64,000 nt of DNA from Bog-473 sp963787485 (GTDB lineage: Bacteria; Actinomycetota; Acidimicrobiia; Acidimicrobiales; RAAP-2). The stretch covers positions 1,329,476 through 1,393,475 of the forward strand of contig CAWBDF010000007.1 of the NCBI GenBank assembly GCA_963787485.1. Reading direction: 5' to 3'. Below the pieces are notes generated by a model. It made no database searches and had not been told where the DNA came from. It saw nothing but the letters and a program-made list of their open reading frames with translations. Shown in pieces: positions 18,170 through 26,429 of this stretch (the first letter of the stretch is position 1; each line of letters starts with the position of its first letter). Both the position numbers and the translations under genes were made by a program.

Positions 18170-19351
18170 ATGGGGCCGGTTGGCGGGTTCGAATACGACC
18201 CTTTCGATATGGAGACTGCACTCGATCCATATCCGGTCTATCGGCGCTTGCGGGACGAGTTTCCGCTGTACCACAACGAACGGCTCGGGTTCTATGCCGT
18301 CAGCCGATTTGATGATGTCCAGCGAGTCTTGGTCAATCGAGAGAACCTGATCAACGGCCATGGGACCACACTCGATCTCCTGACGTCGGACGCTGAGATT
18401 CCCCCAGGCACCTTGGTGTTCGACGACCTTCCGATTCACCCCATTCATCGTGGACTTTTGTCTCAGATGTTCACGCCCAAACGGATCAGCATGTTGGAGC
18501 CCGAGATCCATTCGCTGTGTAGCCGGGTGCTTGACCCACTCATCGGCATGGGCAGCTTCGATTTTGTGCGGGACATCGCGAGGCAAGTACCGATGCGCGT
18601 GATCAGCCTGCTGCTCGGTATTCCCAGTCAGGACCAAGAGAATGTTCGAGACTTCTTTGCCGACCTACGGCATAGCAGTGACGACGGACTCGAAGAATCC
18701 ATGAGTGGTGAGTTGTTCGAGGACTACATCGCATGGCACGTCGACAATCCCTCTGATGACATCATGACCCAGCTCCTCAATGCTGAGTTCACAGATCCGT
18801 CAGGAGAGGTTCGCTGCCTTACCCGACGGGAACTGTTGACCTACGTCAGCATCATCGCTGCCGCGGGAAACGAGACGAACGCGCGTCCTGATCAGCTGGA
18901 TTGGCAAACTGCTTTCGGATCATCCTGACCAACGCTGCCTTCTCGTCGAGGATCCCACGCGGATCCCCAACGCGATCAACGAGGTGTTGCGATTCGAACC
19001 TCCCTCGCCTCTTGCCGGTCGCTACGTGGCTCACGACATTGAGATCCATGGTGCAGTGGTGCCGAAGGGGAGCGCGCTGGCTTTCATCATCTCTTCGGCC
19101 AACCGGGACGAGCGCAATTCCCTCAGCCCGACCGCTTCGATGTGCTTCGGCGTGGCGGGTCGATTCTTACGTTCGGATTTGGCGCACATTTCTGTCTTGG
19201 GCAGGCGCTTGCTCGGCTCGAGGGCCGAGTCGTGCTGGAGGAAGTCCTCAAACGTTTTCCTCAGTGGCAGGTTGACGACGTCGGTGCTCAGTTCGATTAC
19301 CCAGCTCCAGAAACCCGGGGATGGTCCAGTCTTCCGGTCACAACCGGCTGA
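18170..19351 (+). pseudogene. Cytochrome P450 pseudogene B (two frameshifts)
   Basis: Starts normally with ATG 18170 and reads as a P450 (EYDPFDMETALDPYPVYRRL, HPIHRGLLSQMFTPKR, VISLLLGIPSQDQ) through the I-helix IAAAGNET at about 18870. One base is then out of register; the continuation RVLISWIGKLLSDHPDQR and NEVLRFEPPSPLAGR (ExxR) is in the next frame. A second break near 19110 shifts the end again: RGGSILTFGFGAHFCLGQAL holds the heme Cys and the gene ends with GWSSLPVTTG. All motifs are present, so this is either a recent pseudogene or a gene with two sequencing errors. Confidence 0.8.
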
Positions 19352-19528
19352 AGGGCTAAGGGTCAAGGCAAATGACGTGGAGTGCCGCATTCCTCCGCGC
19401 GCTCGAGGTCTCCTGGCTTGCGGAGTTCTCACTCGTGACTCGGGATGGCATCGGGGTCGCACGCCGAGAAAACGCCCGTTTGCCTCCGCTTGCTGCCCGT
19501 TTCAAAGCAGGATTAGAGTAACACTTGT

Positions 19529-19540
19529 TAGTAACTACCG
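19529..19540. promoter_or_regulatory. Degenerate copy of the palindromic operator
   Basis: TAGTAACTACCG keeps the left arm and four bases of the right arm of TAGTA-NN-TACTA. It lies about 55 bp before the GTG start of the intact P450 at 19596. Weaker than the other copies. Confidence 0.4.
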
Positions 19541-19595
19541 GTTTGTGGTCTCACCCATTCGGGCCGGGGCACTGAACGACGGAGTGGGGAGTCCC

Positions 19596-20807
19596 GTGAG
19601 CATTGCGACCGCCAGCACTGACGTCTACTACGACCCGTACGACCGTGAGATCCTCGCCGATCCGTATCCGTACTTTCGGCAGCTGCGCGACAAAGCTCCG
19701 CTCTACCACAACGAGCGGTATGACTTTTGGGCGCTCAGCAGGTTCGCTGACGTTGAGGCTGCCCTCTTGGACAAAGTGCGATTTAGCAGCGAAAAGGGAG
19801 TGCTTCTCGACATCATCAAAGCTGACGTCGAGATGCCACCGGGCACCCTGATCCACGAACAGCCCCCGAGCCACACGATCCATCGACAGCTGTTGTCTCG
19901 AGTTTTCACGCCGAAGGCAATGTTGGCAATCGAGCCGGCGGTGAGGAACTTCTGCGCCGCACGTCTCGATGATCTAGTCGGATCTGGGTCATTCGACTTC
20001 GTAAGGGAATTCGCTCAGTTTGTGCCGATGCGCGTGTTTGGAATGCTCCTTGGCATCCCTGAGGAAGATCAGCAGCGAGTCTTCGAACACGTAGAGGAAG
20101 GGATGAACAGCGATCCGGACAATCCCAACTCATATGACGACGGATTTCCCACCGGAGACTTCTACGCCGAATGGTTAGACGACCGGACCGAGAATCCTCA
20201 AGACGACATCATCACGCGTCTCATCACAGTCGAATTCGAAGATGAGGAAGGTATTCGTCGTCGACTTACACGCGGCGAAGCGTTGATGTATCTGAGCATT
20301 ATCGCCGGCGCCGGCAACCACACCACCAATCGACTCATAAGCTGGGCGGTCAAAGTCCTTGCGGAGCATCCAGACGCCCGTGAAGAACTAGTCGCCGATC
20401 GATCGTTGATCCCAGTTGCTATCGAAGAGACGCTGCGGTTCGAACCCTCCTCGACCCAAATCGGACGCTGGCTTCCCGCGGACGTCGAGATGTATGGCCA
20501 AACCATTCCGGCCGGCAGTGCGCTGCTGTGCTGCGTCGGATCGGCCAATCGTGACGAGCGTGAATTCGCTGATCCTGATCGATTCGATATCCATCGCTTT
20601 GAGCGCAATCGAAAAGCGCACATTCTTACCTTTGGACTTGGGCCACACTTCTGTCTTGGAGCGGCGCTGGCGCGCTTAGAAGGGCGCGTTGCGCTTGACG
20701 AGATGCTCAAGCGGTTCCCGGAATGGGATGTGGATCTCGAGCACAGCGAGATGGGAACAGCGCCCGGAGTGCGAGGATACGCCTCCTTGCGGATCATCTT
20801 TCCTTAG
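19596..20807 (+). CDS. Cytochrome P450 (intact, His at the I-helix acid position)
   Basis: 403 aa soluble class I P450. Seen: N-terminal VYYDPYDREILADPYPYFRQ, the I-helix GAGNHTTNRL, the K-helix ETLRF (ExxR), NRDEREFADPDRFDIHR and the heme loop FGLGPHFCLG with the Cys ligand. The I-helix normally reads G-x-[D/E]-T; here the acid is His, whereas the other complete loci have Glu or Asp. This may alter proton delivery and oxygen activation. GTG at 19596 follows GGAGTGGGGAGTCCC; the frame is open far upstream but that part is the tail of pseudogene B. No ferredoxin or reductase gene is nearby. Confidence 0.9.
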   Translation: MSIATASTDVYYDPYDREILADPYPYFRQLRDKAPLYHNERYDFWALSRFADVEAALLDKVRFSSEKGVLLDIIKADVEMPPGTLIHEQPPSHTIHRQLLSRVFTPKAMLAIEPAVRNFCAARLDDLVGSGSFDFVREFAQFVPMRVFGMLLGIPEEDQQRVFEHVEEGMNSDPDNPNSYDDGFPTGDFYAEWLDDRTENPQDDIITRLITVEFEDEEGIRRRLTRGEALMYLSIIAGAGNHTTNRLISWAVKVLAEHPDAREELVADRSLIPVAIEETLRFEPSSTQIGRWLPADVEMYGQTIPAGSALLCCVGSANRDEREFADPDRFDIHRFERNRKAHILTFGLGPHFCLGAALARLEGRVALDEMLKRFPEWDVDLEHSEMGTAPGVRGYASLRIIFP

Positions 20808-20890
20808 TACGCGTCTGGATAGCTGTGAAGGGCGGAAGACTCACAACGGTTACATCAACGGTCCCAACGAGGAATAGGGCGCTGGTGGGA

Positions 20891-21332
20891 ATTCCTTCGT
20901 GACTCACCTTCGCAGGGCCATCCGAACGGGTCGTAGCCGGATCTCGTCGACCCAACGATCGACACGAATCAAAGCTCCTTGCTTAGCCCGAACCACGAGA
21001 AGGGACGGAAAATGGAAGAGTTGCGATTCGAGGGTCGATCCGCGATCGTCACAGGAGGCGGACGTGGCGTCGGCCGATGCCACGCGTTGCTCTTGGCGTC
21101 TCGAGGAGCTCGAGTCGTGGTCGCGGACGCCGGTGTGGAGCTGGATGGCACGGGCTGGTCGGCCGCGCCAGCCAATGAGGTGGTCGATGAGATACGGGCA
21201 GCAGGTGGGGAAGCTGTCGCTTGCTATTCATCAGTCGCAGACGAGACCGGGGCTGCGGCGATCGTCCAGAGCGCGCTCGATGCATTCGGCCGCCTCGACA
21301 TCGTGATCAACAACGCGGGGATCCACGAACCG
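20891..21332. repeat. 442-bp direct repeat, copy 1
   Basis: Identical to 40141-40582 except for G at 21273 versus A at 40523 by direct reading. Weaker similarity extends about 27 bp further upstream. The repeat covers the leader and first 107 codons of the SDR at 21012. The second copy is followed by a truncated gene. Confidence 0.92.
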
Positions 21333-21938
21333 TGGTCATTCGACGAGCTCACAATGGAGCAGTTCCGCAAGCTCTTGGCTGTCCACTACTTGGGCACCGT
21401 GTACGTCAGCAAAGCTGCCTGGCCACATCTCCGCGCCGCGGGGTACGGCCGCATCGTGAACACATGCTCTGAGGGTTCTCTGGGGATCCATGAGAAGCTC
21501 ACGGCCTACGGAGGCGCCAAAGGCGGTGTCTATGGCTTCACGCTGAACCTGGCCGCCGAAAGCGAGAAGTACGGCATCACGGTCAACGCCGTCTGTCCGC
21601 GTCCATCGACTCGGATGTCCGCTCCTGAACTCCTCGCCCAGATCTACGAGCAGCCCGTCGAACACTTCCGGGAAAACATGAAGAACTTGCCACCCGAACT
21701 GGTATCGCCGACAGCGGCTTACTTCGCTCATGAGTCCTGCACGTTGAATGGCGTCGTGCTCGTATCGGGCGGTGGTCAGGTTGCACGGGTGGCCGTGGTC
21801 GAGAACCAAGGATACTTCGCTAGCGAGCCGCTTACCCCAGAGCATGTCGCGACCAATATCGACACGATCATGGATTTGACGGACACTCATGTCATGGAAG
21901 TGAACTCTGCGAGCCGGGTGGTTCGTGGGAACTCCTAG
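21012..21938 (+). CDS. Short-chain dehydrogenase with MFE-like C-terminal extension
   Basis: About 308 aa SDR. Cofactor motif TGGGRGVG at residues 13-20, then ARVVVADAGVELDGTGWSAA, a long loop like that of the hydroxyacyl-CoA dehydrogenase half of multifunctional beta-oxidation enzymes. NNAGIHE, the Ser in NTCSEGSLG and YGGAK (YxxxK) give the active site. The C-terminus (VVSGGGQVARV, LTPEHVATNIDTIMDL) matches that subfamily. ATG at 21012 follows GAGAAGGGACGGAAA. The 5' part is duplicated at 40141. A 3-hydroxyacyl-CoA or hydroxy-steroid substrate is plausible. Confidence 0.88.
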   Translation: MEELRFEGRSAIVTGGGRGVGRCHALLLASRGARVVVADAGVELDGTGWSAAPANEVVDEIRAAGGEAVACYSSVADETGAAAIVQSALDAFGRLDIVINNAGIHEPWSFDELTMEQFRKLLAVHYLGTVYVSKAAWPHLRAAGYGRIVNTCSEGSLGIHEKLTAYGGAKGGVYGFTLNLAAESEKYGITVNAVCPRPSTRMSAPELLAQIYEQPVEHFRENMKNLPPELVSPTAAYFAHESCTLNGVVLVSGGGQVARVAVVENQGYFASEPLTPEHVATNIDTIMDLTDTHVMEVNSASRVVRGNS

Positions 21939-22059
21939 CGACAGCGTCACCAACCGACAGAGCCCGCCTCGGCGACGATTGGTCGAGTGGTTGCGCGACT
22001 GGCTCGATCGGCCCTGTTCGAATCGACGCCCAACAGATCCATCCGGACTTAACAGAGGA

Positions 22060-22175
22060 GCGCTGGGATGTCGTCGAGATACGGAGCCGCCCTTCGTTGC
22101 CAGTAGGGAGGGCTGACATCAGGGGTGTGTCAGATGCCGGTACTGATATGGAACGGCTCGATCAGGGGACCCGCG
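22060..22175. repeat. Diverged repeat block, downstream partner of the 442-bp repeat (copy 1)
   Basis: Aligns with about 40600-40725 at clearly lower identity than the 442-bp block. Shared runs include GCTGGGATGTCGTCGAGAT and CCAGTAGGGAGG. In copy 2 this block directly follows the 442-bp block, so about 730 bp present in copy 1 is absent there. The encoded protein, if any, is not recognised. Confidence 0.7.
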
Positions 22176-22199
22176 TCCGCCATGATCGATGTCATGATG

Positions 22200-22290
22200 A
22201 GGGCGGCCCCCGTGATGATCTGAACGCGCGCGTAAATGCCGTGTTGCCTGGAATGGTGTCTTCACCGATGCAGCAATCGGTGTCGGTCGG
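22200..22290 (+). pseudogene. SDR C-terminal fragment
   Basis: NARVNAVLPGMVSSPMQQS is the conserved SDR strand after the YxxxK helix (compare NIRVNCIAPANIESPI in the gene at 16609). No cofactor motif or active site accompanies it. It lies convergent with the solute-binding protein gene. Confidence 0.55.
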
Positions 22291-22359
22291 AGGCTCATCC
22301 ACGCGGTCCCGCGCTTGTCGACGCGGGATCGCGGCGGGGGGCAGTCCGCGAGGAGTGAG

Positions 22360-23568
22360 TTAGGAAGCCGGTACGCAGGTCAACTTCAACCCGTCTGGTA
22401 GGGTGAACTTGTTCTTCTTGATGCTGACGTTGTAATAGCAGCGGTTGGCCTCCGGCTGTCCCTTGGTCATCGTGATGGGAGTAATGAGACCCCCAGCAGT
22501 CGTCGTGTGGAGCGTGAAGAGAGCGTCCCTGAGCTCGGTTGGGGTGATCGCGGTCGATGCGGTGAAGTTGCCCGCTTTGGCCGCCTCGACGAGCATGTTC
22601 CCGATTGCCCAGTTCCACACCGCCGTGTCGTCGTAGTAGGGCGACTTGGTGATGGAGGGGTTGTACTTGTTGAGCTCGGTCGTCATCTCCTTGATGCCGG
22701 AACTGCTCGTGTCGAAGAACGGCACATTGCCGTCGGTGGCGATCAATCCATTCGTGCCCGGGGTGCCTGCGGTGGACTTCTGGAATGAGCCCGCGCCGGC
22801 CAGTAGGTGAGGCGTGTACCCCTGCTTGGCGCAATTGGCCACGACACGCAACGAAGTTGCCGAGGTCGATGCCACGAACATACTGGTGGCACCGGCCGCC
22901 TGGGCGGCCAGGCACTGCGCTAGGTAGTTCGGCGCCGAGCCGGACACGGCTGCGTTATAAACGAGGTCGACGCCGTACTTCTTGGCCACCGACTGGTAGA
23001 AGGGGACCGCCTGAGTGCATTGCGAAAACTCGGTGCAGTAGAGAAGTGCCAACTTGGTGGCTCCGTTCTTGGCGGCCGACGCCATCAGCTCGTCGGGAGT
23101 GACCGTCGGTGGTTGTGGTGAGCCGAAAGCGTCGTCGCTCGACCCGAAGGCGAGAGTGTCGGACGACAGGAACACCGGAACACCGGCCTTCTCGGGATAC
23201 TGCGCCCAGGCGGAGTCGTTGGCATCGGCATCGACGATGGCAACGACTCCATCGTCGATCAGCTTTTGAGCATCGGTGACGGCAACGGCGACGTTGTTCG
23301 GCTCGATGTCCAGGATGACCTGGACCGGATGGCCGTTGACCCCGCCGTGGGCGTTAGCCCACTTGGCCCAAGCGGCGAGCACCGGCTCCTCGTCGATCTG
23401 TGAAGGCCCGGCTGCCGATTCCTGGATGTAGCCGATCTTGATCGGTGTTCCCGTGGCCTGCGCGGCGCTGGCATACCCCACCGGCAGAGCGCATGCGGCT
23501 CCGACTATAGCCAGCACGCCAAGCGTGCTGAGCACCTTGGCTCGCAGGCTCCCATTGAGCCTTCTCAT
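22360..23568 (-). CDS. Branched-chain-type ABC transporter solute-binding protein 1
   Basis: 402 aa, exported. The N-terminus RRLNGSLRAK and a hydrophobic stretch ending in YASAA look like a signal peptide cleaved near residue 35. The mature part has the type-1 periplasmic-binding fold: IKIGYIQESAAGPSQ, ANAHGGVNGHPVQVILDIEP and DDGVVAIVDADAND. Four Cys residues in the C-terminal two thirds could form disulfides. ATG at 23568 follows AGAGAGGACAGACG. No permease or ATPase genes are within the window, so it is an orphan that must share a distant transporter or act as a sensor. Three tandem 16-bp repeats lie immediately upstream. Confidence 0.88.
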   Translation of the reverse strand: MRRLNGSLRAKVLSTLGVLAIVGAACALPVGYASAAQATGTPIKIGYIQESAAGPSQIDEEPVLAAWAKWANAHGGVNGHPVQVILDIEPNNVAVAVTDAQKLIDDGVVAIVDADANDSAWAQYPEKAGVPVFLSSDTLAFGSSDDAFGSPQPPTVTPDELMASAAKNGATKLALLYCTEFSQCTQAVPFYQSVAKKYGVDLVYNAAVSGSAPNYLAQCLAAQAAGATSMFVASTSATSLRVVANCAKQGYTPHLLAGAGSFQKSTAGTPGTNGLIATDGNVPFFDTSSSGIKEMTTELNKYNPSITKSPYYDDTAVWNWAIGNMLVEAAKAGNFTASTAITPTELRDALFTLHTTTAGGLITPITMTKGQPEANRCYYNVSIKKNKFTLPDGLKLTCVPAS

Positions 23569-23583
23569 CGTCTGTCCTCTCTT

Positions 23584-23630
23584 TTACCTTCAACTCTTAT
23601 TACCTTCAACTCTTATTACCTTCAACTTCT
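23584..23630. repeat. Tandem 16-bp repeat upstream of solute-binding protein 1
   Basis: Unit TTACCTTCAACTCTTA, two perfect copies plus a 15-bp third variant, ending about 15 bp from the start codon region of the minus-strand gene. It falls in the 5' leader, where it could bind a regulator on the helical face every 1.5 turns. Confidence 0.8.
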
Positions 23631-24934
23631 CAGTTCTGTTGGCTTCAACCCGCCATCGACATAAACGCCATGATTGTCTACGGGTGCGCGTCGAGGTGCG
23701 CGTGTAATCCGCACCCCCTGACACAACGCGTCCCAGGTATATCTCGCCACCCCTGTGTGGCGTTTGATCGACCCGTAGGTTAACTATCGTGAAAAACGAT
23801 ACGAATTGGGCCTCTAAGTGATGGACTGTATTGCATCCGTAACAAAGGATCAACCCGCGTCCAACATGCGCGTCCAACATGCGCGTTTAAGGTGCGCCAT
23901 TCAGTCGCGGGCAGCGGCGTCGGAGCGCAAAACGGGGTTTCCCCACAAGACGAGGCCGAACTCAGCTTGTCGGTGTTGACCCGATAGGTCCCGAGATATA
24001 CGTGAATGTGTCTCCGATCTTCGAGCCACCGGTTTGGGCATGGTCCGGCCAACTCTCAATTAGTGAAATGCGGGCTGCGGCTATGCATTGCTCTACGAGA
24101 CACATTGGGCCAGCTGTTTGTTTGATACCAGGTTCTTGCGTTTCGTAATTAGTGCTTTGTGAGGCAGAGGTCTCTCGTCTTTCGAAGGTGCTGGCCGCCC
24201 GCGCCCACAATGAGGATGTGAGGTTGTGTGGAATCCCAGGTTTCTCGGGGCTAAAAACGGTAGCGGCGACCTTTAGGGCAAGGGGCTGCCCTATGCAGTG
24301 CATATGCACGGCTACGTGACCAGGTTGTTCGTTAAGTCTGAAACTGGATGGGTGGTGTTGGTCCTGACCCCCTCCACTCAGAAAGATGCAGGTCGGCCCC
24401 CACTTCCGCAGTGGGGTCTTCTACTGTCAACACTCGCGATGACAGCGAATTGCCAGCGTGCGAGGCGTCGACAGCAAAGCGAGATATTGCGCCGTGGATT
24501 ACGAGCGTGCAGTGGGCTGGGTTAACGAGTTCGCAGGATGGTGCGAGCGCGGCAATCTGGATTCAGCAGAACACAACTTCAGGGTTCTCACTTCTCCCCG
24601 AGCGGGAAAACCTCCACGAGCGGATCACGGAGGAACTCCCCCTCGTCGAGAGGATCGCGCAGGGGATCGACCCGAATCTGGCCGCCCTCCCGCGGACACC
24701 TGACCCTGTGCTCGAATTCGACAACAAAGGGACGGCCTTTGCCAAGCCGAGCAGCGGACGAGCGGTGCGAGTCGGGTTGTTTACGGTGCCGGCCGATGGT
24801 TACTCGCCACACGCAACCAGGTGGCACTAAGAAGCTGGAGAGATGAGGACGTAAGTCCCGACTGAATCCAAGCAAACACGATCCGTCCATAACATCAAAC
24901 GGTGAAACGCAAGGAACGGAAGGAGGGGACACCA
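23631..24934. other. 1.3-kb gene-poor region
   Basis: No convincing intact gene. It contains a perfect 12-bp palindrome GTGCATATGCAC at 24298-24309. Between 24458 and 24830 two frames together look weakly protein-like (YERAVGWVNEFAGWCERGNL, then LHERITEELPLVERIAQGID), possibly a decayed mobile-element gene, but I cannot name a family. The promoter of the solute-binding protein gene lies at its left end. Confidence 0.4.
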
Positions 24935-25169
24935 GTGATTACCAAGACCGAACGTTCAGAGCTCCTATCTGTTGTTCACCAAACGACTGAAAGTGCTCTG
25001 CTCCGAAGTTAAGCGGCGAGAAGGAGAGCTGTTGGCGGAGAGTAAAGCTCATATTGCTGAGCAATATGCGGAGGATGACGCGAAGGCCAGAGTCATTGTG
25101 ACGACAGTCGGCGAGATCGCCAGAGAGGCGAAGCAAAGAACCACGAAATTGTCTCAGAAGGTGATGTGA
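24935..25169 (+). pseudogene. Small coiled-coil mobile-element-type protein, frameshifted
   Basis: A very strong ribosome site (GGAAGGAGGGGACACCA) precedes GTG 24935. The first frame gives ITKTERSELLSVVHQ and stops at about 25010. The next frame continues LFTKRLKVLCSEVKRREGEL and LAESKAHIAEQYAEDDAKAR to a TGA at 25167. The joined product would be about 75 aa, charged and helical, like small proteins found beside actinobacterial integrated elements. One base shift near 24970 separates the halves. The stop codon sits in an inverted repeat at 25160-25175 (arms GGTGAT/ATCACC). Confidence 0.5.
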
Positions 25170-25686
25170 ATCACCGGCACCGAACCGCCGCGCGGCTCCC
25201 GGCCGACCGACCCCGACCGACCGACCACGACCGCCGCAACCGGTCCGCCGCCCCGCCCGGAAGCGCCCACCCGAGGGCCTGGGCGCCGGTCGGCCAGGGG
25301 CGAGGGCTTTGGCGGGAGGGGAAATCGCGCAGTAGGGGGTGCCCCACACCAAGCAGGCAACTAGGGCATATGTCAGGCGTTGGGAATGAACCCTAAGGGT
25401 GTCTTGTTCAATCCCCGTCCAAGGCACTCACGTGGCTGCTCGACGAGCTGAGTCAGGAGACGTTATTGGTGAATTCGGAGGTTCGAGATCGCTCACGGGT
25501 TCGAGATCGCTCACTTAGAGAGAAAGTGAGATTATTGAACCCTGGATGGGCTGTACCCGCCTATTCCGAGAACCAATCCAGATCCGCCGCGATTTGCCCA
25601 AAGAAGTCCAGTGCCGACGATGTTCCCGAAGAGGTCAAGACGTTCAGGCGTCCGTTCTTCCTCTTCAGCTCGTTACGCTGCCCGGC
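25170..25686. other. Non-coding stretch with simple repeats and a hairpin
   Basis: A GACC-type simple repeat lies at 25203-25226. A stem GTGTCTTG/CAAGGCAC (8 pairs, one G-T) with 13-nt loop is at 25399-25427; it superficially resembles a tRNA T-arm but has no matching acceptor or anticodon arm. A direct repeat GTTCGAGATCGCTCAC is at 25481-25496 and 25499-25514. Confidence 0.5.
25481..25514. repeat. Direct repeat of 16 bp with 18-bp period
   Basis: GTTCGAGATCGCTCAC occurs twice, separated by GG, about 175 bp upstream of the TetR start at 25687. Could be an operator pair or replication slippage. Confidence 0.7.
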
Positions 25687-26376
25687 ATGGGTGCGCCCGA
25701 AGGCTCAGTACGACGACGCAGTGACGGTTGGGAAACCCGCCGCCGAGTGCTCGACGCAGTCGTCGAGACCATCGTGGAGGTGGGGTACTACAAGGCAAGC
25801 TCCAACCAGATCGCCCGCCACGCCGGCGTCACCTGGGGAGCGATCGATCATCTCTTCGGTTCCCGGGAGCAGTTGATGCTCGAGGTCTTTCATGACCTCG
25901 GGGAACAGGCCGAGCACTACTTCGCGGCCGCACGCATCGAGGGAGCTTCGCTCGAGGATCGTCTTCACAGCGTGCTTGACATTCTCGACCATTACTACGA
26001 CGGGCAGCCTCGCTATCTCGTCGAAACACAGATTTTGCTCGATCTAGCGTCGAACCCGCGAGTGTCAGAAGAGACCCGAAAAGAGATGCGTCGCAGTAAC
26101 GCCGAGAGATTCCCGCCGGTCGTGCGTGATTTGTTGACACAAGCCCTTGGAAAAGCAGCGCCGGACGATCTCTGCGTGTACGCGTTCACCGCGTTGCATG
26201 GATATATCGCGTCTCGAGTCATGCTCGGCCTTTCGGTGGAGCTTCCTGACGACAGCGAGCTCCGCGACCTGATGGTGCAGGGCGTCGCGCACGCGATCCG
26301 CTCTGGTGCTGAGGGGCGGGGGATTGCGATCGACGAGTCACGTGGTCATCAGCCCTCGCCACTGGAGACGGGTTGA
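25687..26376 (+). CDS. TetR regulator, candidate TAGTA-NN-TACTA binder 2
   Basis: About 229 aa. The HTH reads GYYKASSNQIARHAGVTWGA then IDHLFGSREQLML. The ligand domain keeps SLEDRLHSVLDIL and QILLDLASNPRV in common with the TetR at 11298. ATG at 25687 is chosen because the HTH then starts at the normal position; the frame is open upstream to 25546 without homology. The stop codon is only 9 bp before an operator copy and an excellent promoter driving the amidohydrolase at 26430. Confidence 0.9.
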   Translation: MGAPEGSVRRRSDGWETRRRVLDAVVETIVEVGYYKASSNQIARHAGVTWGAIDHLFGSREQLMLEVFHDLGEQAEHYFAAARIEGASLEDRLHSVLDILDHYYDGQPRYLVETQILLDLASNPRVSEETRKEMRRSNAERFPPVVRDLLTQALGKAAPDDLCVYAFTALHGYIASRVMLGLSVELPDDSELRDLMVQGVAHAIRSGAEGRGIAIDESRGHQPSPLETG

Positions 26377-26400
26377 CATAGTCGGAGTAACTACTATGCT
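26373..26400 (+). promoter_or_regulatory. Sigma-70-type promoter with operator in the spacer
   Basis: TTGACA at 26373-26378, 16-bp spacer, TATGCT at 26395-26400. The dyad GAGTA-AC-TACTA (26385-26396) fills most of the spacer and touches the -10, so a bound TetR would block RNA polymerase. The amidohydrolase ATG is 29 bp after the -10. Confidence 0.7.
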
Positions 26401-26429
26401 TTGCGTATCCGCTGGGGAGGGAGCACCGC

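Noticed and set aside
17810..18637. 275-aa minus-strand open frame over P450 pseudogene B
   Set aside because: It overlaps clear P450 homology on the plus strand and has no recognisable domain.
22295..22915. 206-aa minus-strand open frame in the solute-binding protein gene
   Set aside because: It is in a different frame of the same strand as the real gene and is His/Arg-rich without family features.
23584..23630. CRISPR array
   Set aside because: The repeats are contiguous without spacers, only 16 bp long, and no cas genes are present.
24458..24830. Decayed helical gene read across two frames
   Set aside because: The similarity to mobile-element proteins is an impression and cannot be supported by a named motif.
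25381..25440. tRNA-like 3' end with a TTCAATC loop
   Set aside because: The T-stem does not pair, and no acceptor, D or anticodon arm could be found upstream. Treated as a hairpin only.
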